The notes under the pieces are model-generated. The model was not told where the DNA came from. It did not search any database and worked only from the letters and a program-made list of their open reading frames with translations. Positions 39,929 through 47,313 of a stretch of DNA of 48,604 nucleotides are shown here, piece after piece. The position numbers and the translations under genes are program-made. Location: contig NZ_BAAAHE010000011.1 in NCBI RefSeq assembly GCF_039525035.1, positions 124,270 to 172,873 on the forward strand, read 5' to 3'. The DNA comes from Sporichthya brevicatena. Its GTDB lineage: Bacteria; Actinomycetota; Actinomycetes; Sporichthyales; Sporichthyaceae. Each line of letters begins with the position of its first letter. Position 1 is the first letter of the stretch.

Positions 39929-41433
39929 CACGGCCATTCGGAACCGACCAATCCGTACGGCCGGCAGTCGAGGTCGTTCTCGTCCAGGCTCGTGTAGACG
40001 TGCTTCATCTGGGTGTACTCGAGCATCCCTTCCGGACCCCACTCGCGGCCGAATCCGCTCTGCTTGTAACCCCCGTAGGGCGCCGGCGCCAGAACTCCGT
40101 ACGTGTTGATCCACACCGTCCCGGCCTGGATCCGGCGCGCCACGGCGCGGGCCGCGAGCGTCGAACCCCAGACGACCGCTCCGAGTCCGTACCTCGTGTT
40201 GTTGGCCAGGGCGACACCCTCCTCGACGGTGTCGTAGGGCAGCACGACAAGCACCGGACCGAAGACCTCCTCCTGGGCGATCTCCATGTCGGGCGTCACG
40301 TCGGTGAGCACCGTCGGTTCGAAGAACCACCCGTCCGCTCCGTCGACGACGGCGCGCCGGCCCCCGGTGAGGACCTTCGCGCCCTCGCTCACCGCTCGCT
40401 CCACCATCGCCTCCACGCGGAGGCACTGCTGCTCGGAGATCAGCGGGCCGACGTCGGTCGCGAAGTCCTCGGCGGGGCCGAGCTTCAGCGCCTCCGTGCG
40501 CTTGCGGACCAGGTCTACTGCTACGTCGTAGAGACCGGAGGGCACCAGGAGCCGGGTGGTCGCGACGCAGGCCTGCCCGGCGTGCATGAACGCGGCGAAC
40601 AACGTGCCACGGACGGCCAGTTCCAGGTCGCCGTCCGGCAGCACCAGACTCGGGGACTTGCCCCCGAGCTCCAACGTCAGCCGCTTGACGGTGGGCGCCG
40701 CCGCCGCCATGACACGCGATCCGACCTCCGTGCTGCCCGTGAAGCTGATGTGGTCGACACCCGGATGCGCGACCAGCGCCTTGCCCGCCTCCTGGTCCCC
40801 GTGCACCAGGTTGACGACCCCGGCCGGCACGCCCGCTGCCTCGCAGGCACGGACGAACTCGACGCTGGCGAGCGGCGTCAGCGGCGAAGACTTGATGACC
40901 ACCGTGTTCCCCATCAGGATCGGCGGAACGACCTTCCAGATGGTCATCAGCAGGGGGAAGTTGAAGGGGACGAAGCCGGCGCAGACGCCGACCGGCTCGC
41001 GCAGCACGTCACTCTGACCGACGGCCGGAGCAGTCACGATCGGTCCGGACTTGACCTCCTCCAGCAGGCCCGCCCACTCCGCCATGTCACGGACCATCCC
41101 GATGGGGGTACCGGTCTGCATGAGGCCGGACAACCGCGCCGGGCAGCCGGCCTCGCGCGGGATCAGCTCGTCGAGCACCGGCAGGCGGGCCTCCAACTCG
41201 GCCGCGAGTCGCAGCACGACGTCGCCTCGGGCGGCCGCACTCAGACGGGGCCAGGGGCCTTCGTCGAACGCTCGGCGAGCCGCTGCCACGGCCGCCGCGA
41301 CGGTCTCGACATCGCTGTCGGGAACCTCGGCGATCGGCGTCAGGTGGGACGGATCGACAACGGGAATCCAGTCTCCGCTGCCACCGTCCACCCATTCGCC
41401 GTCGATGTAGTTCAAGGCGCGGGTCGAGCTCAT
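39928..41433 (-). CDS. NAD(P)+-dependent aldehyde dehydrogenase
   Basis: A 501-residue aldehyde dehydrogenase with C289 as nucleophile (HAGQACVATTRLLV) and E255 as base (LELGGKSPS). VPFNFP is the cofactor motif (PF instead of the usual PW), and FTGSTEVG and GGYKQSGFGREWG are intact. The GQACV context is that of general aldehyde and betaine-type enzymes. The ATG at 41433 overlaps the SCP2-like gene by 4 nt. Within this operon it probably oxidises an aldehyde produced by side-chain cleavage or by hydroxylation at a terminal carbon. Confidence 0.92.
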   Translation of the reverse strand: MSSTRALNYIDGEWVDGGSGDWIPVVDPSHLTPIAEVPDSDVETVAAAVAAARRAFDEGPWPRLSAAARGDVVLRLAAELEARLPVLDELIPREAGCPARLSGLMQTGTPIGMVRDMAEWAGLLEEVKSGPIVTAPAVGQSDVLREPVGVCAGFVPFNFPLLMTIWKVVPPILMGNTVVIKSSPLTPLASVEFVRACEAAGVPAGVVNLVHGDQEAGKALVAHPGVDHISFTGSTEVGSRVMAAAAPTVKRLTLELGGKSPSLVLPDGDLELAVRGTLFAAFMHAGQACVATTRLLVPSGLYDVAVDLVRKRTEALKLGPAEDFATDVGPLISEQQCLRVEAMVERAVSEGAKVLTGGRRAVVDGADGWFFEPTVLTDVTPDMEIAQEEVFGPVLVVLPYDTVEEGVALANNTRYGLGAVVWGSTLAARAVARRIQAGTVWINTYGVLAPAPYGGYKQSGFGREWGPEGMLEYTQMKHVYTSLDENDLDCRPYGLVGSEWP

Positions 41434-41819
41434 GTCAGCTCGATCGTCGTCATCGTGTCGATGATGTACTTGAACGCGCTCATGTTCTTGAGCAGCGTCG
41501 ACATCTTCCCCTTGACGCTCAACTGACCACGCGTCAAGGCGATGGTCGGGTCGATCGTCTTGGTCAGCACCCCCCGCCAGACCTCGCCGTCCCCACTGAT
41601 GACGAAGTCGGCCTGGATGTCGCCACGCGACTCGAGTTCGCGAACTTCGCTGACACGACCCTTCTCGTAGCGGACGAAGAACGCCTTGTCCACGGGGGAT
41701 CCGTAGTCGTAGACCATGGTGTAGGTGATGTCGACGCCTTGCATCCCGGTCCACTCGGGATCGGCGTTCAGCGCCCGCGCCATTTCCTCGTACACCTCGA
41801 CGGTGCCGAACTGCGCCAT
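41430..41819 (-). CDS. SCP2-like sterol/lipid-binding protein
   Basis: A 129-residue protein resembling SCP2 domains: an N-terminal helix pair, beta strands (DITYTMVYDYG, AFFVRYEKGRV, QADFVISGDGEVWRGVL) and a C-terminal hydrophobic helix near LSVKGKMSTLLKNMSAF. SCP2 domains bind sterols, fatty acyl-CoA and similar ligands. The ATG at 41819 has AAGGAGG 6 nt upstream. It is coupled to the aldehyde dehydrogenase gene. It may solubilise or present a hydrophobic substrate to the oxygenases of the operon. Confidence 0.82.
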   Translation of the reverse strand: MAQFGTVEVYEEMARALNADPEWTGMQGVDITYTMVYDYGSPVDKAFFVRYEKGRVSEVRELESRGDIQADFVISGDGEVWRGVLTKTIDPTIALTRGQLSVKGKMSTLLKNMSAFKYIIDTMTTIELT

Positions 41820-41860
41820 GAGTACCTCCTTCGTTCAGTGTTCAGTTGCCGACGTGAACC

Positions 41861-43099
41861 TCAGACCGTTTCCAGGAGAAGTTCCGTGTGACCACGGACC
41901 GCCGACAGATGACGGACGGGCGTGGTGCCGGGCTGAATTCGGTAATTGGGCATCAGCCGATGCCACTCGCGCAGAGCGATCCGGAGTTCTAGGCGCGCGA
42001 CGTGGGAGCCCAGGCAGCGATGTGCTCCAGCCCCGAAAGCGATGTGACGGTTGGGATTCCGGGAGAAGTCGATTGAGCCCGCGTTCGGGAACTGGTCCTC
42101 GTCGCGACACGCGGAACTCATCATCAGCAGGACTCGGTCGCCCTCGCTCATGTCGACCCCGCGGATTGTCACGTCACGCGTCAACCGGCGACCCGGAAGC
42201 ACCGGGGCAAACCAGCGGAGTAGCTCCTCGACGGCGGAATCGATCCGTTCCGGGTGCTCGACGATCTCCCGCCGGTAGTCCTCGTGGGTGGCCAGGAACT
42301 CCATACTCATGCTCAGGACGCCTTGAACCGTGTCGAGGCCGGCGATGAGCACGATGAAGATGCAGTCGAGAATCTCGAACGTGCTCAGAGGCCGTTCGTC
42401 ACCGAACGAGGCGCTGCGAAGCCAGTCGATGAAATCGCGGCCCTCAGAGGTGTTGGGCGGACCCAGCTCCTCCCTGCGGTCCAGCTCCTCGGCGAAGTAC
42501 GAGACGAGTTCGAGAGCCGTCGCCTCCTTGATGCGCGCCGACTCCTCCGGATCGTCGGAAGGCTGACGCATCAGCTTCTCGGTCCACTCAAGGAACCGGG
42601 GCGCGTCCTCGAGCGGCCATCCCATCATGTCCAGGAACACCCGCGTGGGGAGCACCTGCGCGAAATCCTTGACGTAGTCGCAGGAGCCCTTCGCAGCAAT
42701 CTCGGCGACGAGCGCTTCGGCATGTTCCTGAATCTTGGCCTCCAGGGGACGCACCCGCCTGACCGTGAAAAGCGGGGCGAGAATCTCCCGGTACTTCGCG
42801 TGGTCCGGAGGGTCGATCTCGACCGGAATCACCGGGCGAGCGCTGCCGATTCCGTTGGCCGGGATCGGGTTCGGGTACGACGAGAACAGCTCCGGCTCCT
42901 GATAGGCACGGAAGACGTCGTCGTACTTCGACAGCATCCAGAAGCCGCCGTAACGTTCACTCTTCGCGACCGGGCAGCGCTCGCGCATCCGGTCGAAGAG
43001 GGCGTCCGCACCGCCCTGGACGTCCTCGTTCCAGTAGTGGAACTGAGAGATCTCGGGATCGTCGGACCCGACGTTCATTTCGGCGACACTTTCAGTCAT
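41861..43099 (-). CDS. Cytochrome P450 monooxygenase
   Basis: A 412-residue bacterial class I P450. The heme signature FGAGAHRCLG contains the axial Cys C362. The E-x2-R pair is E292/R295, and the I-helix reads IAGLDTV (residues 252-258; the second Thr of the usual DTT is Val). All core elements are present and the length is normal. The ATG at 43099 overlaps the ferredoxin stop by 8 nt. It is expected to hydroxylate a C-H bond of the pathway substrate with electrons from the adjacent ferredoxin. Family number cannot be assigned by eye; CYP125- or CYP142-like identity is not evident. Confidence 0.93.
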   Translation of the reverse strand: MTESVAEMNVGSDDPEISQFHYWNEDVQGGADALFDRMRERCPVAKSERYGGFWMLSKYDDVFRAYQEPELFSSYPNPIPANGIGSARPVIPVEIDPPDHAKYREILAPLFTVRRVRPLEAKIQEHAEALVAEIAAKGSCDYVKDFAQVLPTRVFLDMMGWPLEDAPRFLEWTEKLMRQPSDDPEESARIKEATALELVSYFAEELDRREELGPPNTSEGRDFIDWLRSASFGDERPLSTFEILDCIFIVLIAGLDTVQGVLSMSMEFLATHEDYRREIVEHPERIDSAVEELLRWFAPVLPGRRLTRDVTIRGVDMSEGDRVLLMMSSACRDEDQFPNAGSIDFSRNPNRHIAFGAGAHRCLGSHVARLELRIALREWHRLMPNYRIQPGTTPVRHLSAVRGHTELLLETV

Positions 43100-43286
43100 C
43101 CGACACCTCCACGGTGATCGCGCGTTCAGGACAGTTCTGCTCCGCCTCTCGGGCCGCGGCGAGATCGTTCCCGGAACCCGGCCGGACGACGGCCATACCC
43201 GCGTCGTCGTGCTCGAAAATCTCGGGTGCATGGGACAAGCACAGGCCGTGTCCACTGCACCGCCGAGCGTCAATGACGACCTTCAT
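43092..43286 (-). CDS. [3Fe-4S] ferredoxin, P450 redox partner
   Basis: A 64-residue single-cluster ferredoxin. Cys ligands are in RRCSGHGLCLSHAP (C-x5-C) and EQNCPERAI (C-P). The position of the fourth ligand is His (SGHGLC), the pattern of P450-associated [3Fe-4S] ferredoxins in actinomycetes. It is translationally coupled to the P450 gene and surely serves it. The ferredoxin reductase is not in the window. Confidence 0.93.
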   Translation of the reverse strand: MKVVIDARRCSGHGLCLSHAPEIFEHDDAGMAVVRPGSGNDLAAAREAEQNCPERAITVEVSDD

Positions 43287-43299
43287 CGCTCGTGGCCCC

Positions 43300-44124
43300 T
43301 CAACGGGACGTCAGCCCGGCGTCGACGGGCATCTGGATCCCGGTGACGTACCGGCCGTGGTCCGATACCAGGTACAGCACCGCTCGGCTGACGTCGATCG
43401 ATTCGATGACCGGCACCGGGAGCGCGTTGACCGCTTGTTCCCCGAGCTCGGGATTCGCCGCGATGAACTCCGGGAAGAACTCGTTCACGACCATCGGGGT
43501 GGCCACTCCTGTCGGATGGATCGAGTTCACGCGGATGCCGTGCTTGCCCAGCGCATTCGCGTAGGCCTTCACCAGACCCACGACCCCGAACTTCGAGGCG
43601 AAGTAGCCGTCGGTACCCCCGCCCATGTCCGTCCCCGAGGCGCGGAGGCCGGCGGAGGAACTGGTGACGACAATCGATCCCCCGCGGCCGCCGGCAATGA
43701 GGTGAGGGACTGTCACCTGAAGGGTGTTCCAGACACCGGTCAGCATGATGTCGATGGAGTCGCGCCAAGCCTCGCGCGAGTTCTCGATCGGGGGCACACC
43801 GTGCGCCATGACACCGGCGTTGGCCAGGACGATGTCCAGCCGCCCCAGTTCGGCCACCCCAGCGCGCACCGCGGCGTCGAGCTGGTCGTAATCCCGGACA
43901 TCGCCCTCCACGGCGATGATCCGGCGGTCCAGCTTCTCCACCAGGGCGACCGTCTCCGCGAGGTCGTCCGGAGTCGCCATCGGATAACTAACCGTGTCCA
44001 GTTGCCGACACACATCGACGCCGATGATGTCCACGCCCTGCTCGGCCAACGCCACCGCATGGGAACGGCCCTGCCCACGGGCCACACCCGTGATGAATGC
44101 GACCTTGCCTTCCAACCCGTACAC
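43300..44124 (-). CDS. Mycofactocin-coupled type SDR oxidoreductase
   Basis: A 274-residue SDR. The cofactor motif is TGVARGQGRSHAVALAEQG, followed by IIGVDVCRQLDTVSYPMAT, an insertion characteristic of the mycofactocin-coupled SDR family (TIGR03971), whose NAD is not exchangeable and is reoxidised by mycofactocin. The catalytic residues are in VVTSSSAG and the Tyr-x3-Lys in GYFASKFGV. The GTG at 44124 is the only good start. No mycofactocin synthesis genes lie in the window. It probably oxidises an alcohol produced by the P450 or Rieske oxygenase. Confidence 0.9.
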   Translation of the reverse strand: MYGLEGKVAFITGVARGQGRSHAVALAEQGVDIIGVDVCRQLDTVSYPMATPDDLAETVALVEKLDRRIIAVEGDVRDYDQLDAAVRAGVAELGRLDIVLANAGVMAHGVPPIENSREAWRDSIDIMLTGVWNTLQVTVPHLIAGGRGGSIVVTSSSAGLRASGTDMGGGTDGYFASKFGVVGLVKAYANALGKHGIRVNSIHPTGVATPMVVNEFFPEFIAANPELGEQAVNALPVPVIESIDVSRAVLYLVSDHGRYVTGIQMPVDAGLTSR

Positions 44125-44135
44125 CGCAGCCCTCT

Positions 44136-45299
44136 CTACGCCGTGGCGACCGGGTCGGCGAACCCGAGCGACCGGCCCACGATCTCTTTCATGACCTCAT
44201 TGGTCCCGCCATAGATCCGCGAGACCCGCGAATCCCGCCAGATGCGCGCGATCTCGTACTCGTTCACGTAGCCGTAGCCGCCGTGCATCTGCAGACAGCG
44301 GTCGACGATCTCCCACTGGGTTTCCGTCGCCCACCACTTCGCGCCGGCCGCCTCCTCGGCGGTCAGGTCGCCGGCGTTGACAGCGAGGATGCAACGGTCG
44401 AGATAGGCACGCAGGACGTCGAGCTTGATCCGGATCTCCGCCAGGGCATGCCGGTTGGCCTGGAACGTACCGACCGGCCGCCCGAACGCCTCGCGATCGC
44501 CGGCGTACTGCGTCGTGAGCGCGAACGCCCGCTCCGCCGCCCCCGCGGCCTGCAGCGCGATACCGAGACGTTCGCGGGGCAGGTTGGCCATCAGGTGGTA
44601 GAAGCCCCGATCCTCGGTCCCGATCAGGTTCTCCACCGGCACGCGGACGTCGACGAAGGAGAGCTCGGCCGTGTCCTGGGAGTGCTGGCCGATCTTGTCC
44701 AGCTGTCGGCCACGAGTGAAGCCCTCGGTACCGCTTTCCACGACGATCAGGCTGAGGCCTCGGTGGCCGTCCATCTCGGACGTGCGGCAGACCACCAGCA
44801 CGAGGTCCGCCAGCAGACCGTTGCTGATGAACGTCTTCGACCCGTTGATGACGTAGTGGTCGCCGTCGCGACGGGCTGAGGTCCGTACCGCGCGGACGTC
44901 CGAGCCGGCACCCGGTTCGGAGATGGCGATCGCGCCGATCAGCTCGCCGGCGACGAATCCCGGCAGCCATCGTGCTTTCTGCTCCGGGGTCGTCAGGTCG
45001 AGCAGGTACGGCAGGAGGATCTCGTTCTGCAGGCCCAGCCCGATGCCCACCGTGCCCGTGGCCCAGAACTCCTCGATCAGGACCGCGTTGAAGCGGAAGT
45101 CGACCAGGCCGAGCCCGCCGTACTCCTCTGGAGCCTCCCAGGCGAGCAGCCCCTGCTTCCCCGCGGCCCGCCAGGCCTCGCGGCTGACCTGCCCCGCACG
45201 CTCCCACTCGTCGACGTACGGCACACAGTCCCGCTCGAAGAACTCCCGGCAGGTGGCGCGGAAGTCATCGTGCGAAGGATCGAAAATTCCGCGCTGCAT
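44136..45299 (-). CDS. Acyl-CoA dehydrogenase, stand-alone type
   Basis: A 387-residue dehydrogenase of ordinary homotetrameric type: GAIAISEPGAGSDVRAV, NGSKTFISNG, REAFGRPVGTFQANRHALAEIRI, LQMHGGYGYVNEYEIARIWRD and RIYGGTNEVMKEIVGR. Unlike the paired dehydrogenases, it carries both complete halves and lacks WCQGFSEP. LPRERLGIALQAAG is the segment that in long-chain and isovaleryl-type enzymes holds the catalytic base. The ATG at 45299 is preferred over an open upstream frame without ribosome site. It is divergent from the Rieske-like gene at 45436. Confidence 0.93.
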   Translation of the reverse strand: MQRGIFDPSHDDFRATCREFFERDCVPYVDEWERAGQVSREAWRAAGKQGLLAWEAPEEYGGLGLVDFRFNAVLIEEFWATGTVGIGLGLQNEILLPYLLDLTTPEQKARWLPGFVAGELIGAIAISEPGAGSDVRAVRTSARRDGDHYVINGSKTFISNGLLADLVLVVCRTSEMDGHRGLSLIVVESGTEGFTRGRQLDKIGQHSQDTAELSFVDVRVPVENLIGTEDRGFYHLMANLPRERLGIALQAAGAAERAFALTTQYAGDREAFGRPVGTFQANRHALAEIRIKLDVLRAYLDRCILAVNAGDLTAEEAAGAKWWATETQWEIVDRCLQMHGGYGYVNEYEIARIWRDSRVSRIYGGTNEVMKEIVGRSLGFADPVATA

Positions 45300-45315
45300 G
45301 ATGTGGACCCTCGAA

Positions 45316-45427
45316 CTAGTAGTAAGAGTTAACTGATTAGACCGTAGATGGCGCGGGCAGCTTGTGTCCAGCGGCCTTGCTCGCTCGCTCCCCACGCACA
45401 TATAGTAAAATAAATCGACTCTTAAGG
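45316..45427. promoter_or_regulatory. AT-rich divergent promoter region with candidate operators
   Basis: Between the dehydrogenase (leftward, from 45299) and Rieske-like protein C (rightward, from 45436) there are two AT-rich blocks: 45316-45342, containing the palindrome AGTTAACT at 45327-45334, and 45401-45427, containing TAGTAAAATAAATCG. TAAGAGT on one strand near 45324-45329 has an inverted counterpart ACTCTTA at 45419-45425. This could be a pair of sites for one regulator. Confidence 0.4.
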
Positions 45428-45435
45428 ACGCCCCG

Positions 45436-46437
45436 ATGCGCCATCGAGCTATCGCCGGCTGGAACCGTCGGACCTTCCCGACGGGCTGGTTCCAAGTCGC
45501 CTGGTCACCCGAGCTGGAACCGGGACAACTCGCAGCACGCCGGTACTGGGGTCGAGACCTCGTCGTCTGGCGGTCAGAGTCGGGCGCGGTGCACCTCATG
45601 GAGGCCCACGAGGGGCGTCGGGGCCTCGACCTGACCCGCTGGGGCCAGGTCGAAGGGGAGTCGATCCGGTGCATCCTCGACGGCTGGCAGTGGCAGCCGG
45701 ACGGGACCGCGCGCGACGACACCGGCGCCGCCGTCGACGTGGGAGCGCTACGTTCGTTCCCCGCCGTCGAGATCTCCGGCCTGGTCCTCGCCTGGTACGA
45801 CGAGAACGGCGATCCGCCATCCTGGTCGGTGGAGGGCGGCGAAGAGGCGACCTCCCCCGACTACTACCCCGCCTGGCCCCACGGGGCCGTTTTGGACCTG
45901 ATGTCGTGTCAGCCCCAGGTGATGGCGGAAAACATTGCCGACGTCGTGCACGTCCGCTACGCACACCGCTGGCTCGACATCCCGACGATCACCGAGTGGG
46001 ACGACTCGTCGCCACGACTCGAGGTCGGGTACGAGGGAAACTTCCCCTCCCCGCGCGGGCCGGTTCACGCGGTGTTCCACAACACCGCGTGGGGCTTCGG
46101 CGTCATGCGTACGAGCATGACGAGCATCCGGAAGTTCGTGCACTACATCTGCCCCACTCCGATCGACCACACGATGATGGACGTCCGGTTGAGCGCCTGG
46201 GTCGAACGCGCGCCCGACGACACCGGCGACCGTCCGGACTCGATCGCTGCGGCCCTGATCCGAGCGCAGCGAGACGAGGTTCTCGGACCAAATGTGGATC
46301 GCAGCATCTGGGAGAACCAGGCCTACATGGAACAGCCGGCCTTTCGGAGCCAGGAGCGGCAGTACGTCCAGTTTCGGCGCTGGTGCGCTCAGTTCTATCC
46401 GCACGAGCCGCGGCCCCAGCGGGCGGCCTCCCGCTAA
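45436..46437 (+). CDS. Rieske oxygenase-like protein C: intact catalytic iron site, degenerate Rieske site
   Basis: A 333-residue KshA-like oxygenase. The catalytic domain keeps ENIADVVHVRYAH (165-177): bridging D169, iron ligands H172 and H177 with the spacing of naphthalene dioxygenase (D205, H208, H213), and a probable third ligand D288 in VDRSIWEN. The end RQYVQFRRWCAQFY matches KshA-type C-termini. The Rieske domain aligns without gaps to protein A but has lost three ligands: the first Cys is E59, the first His R61 and the second His D82. Only C79 remains (AHEGRRG, RCILDGW). It should bind catalytic iron but no [2Fe-2S] cluster, so it needs an external Rieske donor; protein A is the obvious candidate. 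The ATG has AAGGA 8 nt upstream. Confidence 0.88.
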   Translation: MRHRAIAGWNRRTFPTGWFQVAWSPELEPGQLAARRYWGRDLVVWRSESGAVHLMEAHEGRRGLDLTRWGQVEGESIRCILDGWQWQPDGTARDDTGAAVDVGALRSFPAVEISGLVLAWYDENGDPPSWSVEGGEEATSPDYYPAWPHGAVLDLMSCQPQVMAENIADVVHVRYAHRWLDIPTITEWDDSSPRLEVGYEGNFPSPRGPVHAVFHNTAWGFGVMRTSMTSIRKFVHYICPTPIDHTMMDVRLSAWVERAPDDTGDRPDSIAAALIRAQRDEVLGPNVDRSIWENQAYMEQPAFRSQERQYVQFRRWCAQFYPHEPRPQRAASR

Positions 46438-46461
46438 GGGGGAGGCGCCCGGCTGGGGCCG
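46411..46461. terminator. Large bidirectional hairpin spanning the protein C stop codon
   Basis: Nested complementary arms: the outer pair CGGCCCCAGC (46411-46420) with GCTGGGGCCG (46452-46461), the inner pair GGGCG-CCTCCC with GGGAGG-CGCCC. The TAA stop (46435-46437) lies at the tip of the loop. It separates two convergent genes (next stop at 46467) and probably terminates both. Confidence 0.7.
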
Positions 46462-46466
46462 GCGCG

Positions 46467-47237
46467 CTACTTGAGGCCGAACCGCTGGGCGCCGTCGATG
46501 CGGATGGTCTCACCGTTCACGTAATCATTGGCTGCGAGAAAAGCGACCAGATCGGCGTACTCAGAGGTACGTCCCATCCGCTTCGGGAACGGAACCGAGT
46601 TCCCCCAGCGTTCCTGCGCTTCGGCCTCGGACATCTGGAAGGCCGGGGTGAAGAACGTACCCGGCGCGATGGTGACGACGCGGATGCCGACCGCGGCGAG
46701 GTCGCGCGCTGCCACCAGCGTCAGGCCGTGAACACCCGCCTTGGCGGCGCTGTAGTCGCTCTGCCCGACCTGCCCCTCGAATGCCGCAATGCTCGCGGTG
46801 TTCACCACCAGACCACGGACGCCGGAGTCATCGGGCTCGAGCACTGCCATTGCGGCTGCGCCCAGGCGAAGCATCTGAAACGTTCCGGACAGGTAGATGG
46901 AGATGGTCCGGTCGAACAATTCCTGCGGCATGGGCGTGCCGTCCTTGGCGAGCACCCTCATCCCCGCGACGGGGCCGCCATGGGTGTTCACCACCAGACG
47001 AAGCTCCCCCAGTTCCGCCGCCGCCTCGACCGCCTCCGCCGCCGACGCTTCGTCCGTGACATCGGTGCGCACGTACACCGCCGCGCCACCGAGGTCGGCC
47101 GCGAGCTTGGCCCCCTTCTCGTCGGAGAGGTCAGCAATGACGACCCGGGCGCCTTCGCCCACCAGCCGGCGCACGGTCGCTTCGCCAAGTCCTCCGACGC
47201 CACCGGTCACGAGGGCTGCTTTGCCTGCGATGTTCAT
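46467..47237 (-). CDS. SDR, 3-hydroxyacyl-CoA dehydrogenase type 2-like
   Basis: A 256-residue SDR. The Gly-rich motif is TGGVGGLGEATVRRLV, and IADLSDEKGAKLA indicates NAD+ binding. NTHGGPV stands in place of the usual NNAG. The catalytic Ser is in VNTASIAAFEG and the Tyr-x3-Lys in SDYSAAKAG. It resembles HSD10-type 3-hydroxyacyl-CoA/hydroxysteroid dehydrogenases (APGTFFTPAF, FPKRMGRTSEYA). The ATG at 47237 fits conservation. Its probable role is oxidation of a 3-hydroxyacyl-CoA in beta-oxidation. Confidence 0.9.
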   Translation of the reverse strand: MNIAGKAALVTGGVGGLGEATVRRLVGEGARVVIADLSDEKGAKLAADLGGAAVYVRTDVTDEASAAEAVEAAAELGELRLVVNTHGGPVAGMRVLAKDGTPMPQELFDRTISIYLSGTFQMLRLGAAAMAVLEPDDSGVRGLVVNTASIAAFEGQVGQSDYSAAKAGVHGLTLVAARDLAAVGIRVVTIAPGTFFTPAFQMSEAEAQERWGNSVPFPKRMGRTSEYADLVAFLAANDYVNGETIRIDGAQRFGLK

Positions 47238-47313
47238 CCGAAACTCTTCTCCTGAACGGGTCGACCGCCACGACTTGCCTCGGCGCGGCGGCACGTGGGT
47301 AGGTCAGAACTTT

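Noticed and set aside
17588-47237. Assignment of the right block as a cholesterol degradation cluster
   Set aside because: Ring-degradation genes and the KstR motif are missing, and the genes do not fall in the familiar order. Only the similarity in enzyme types is claimed.
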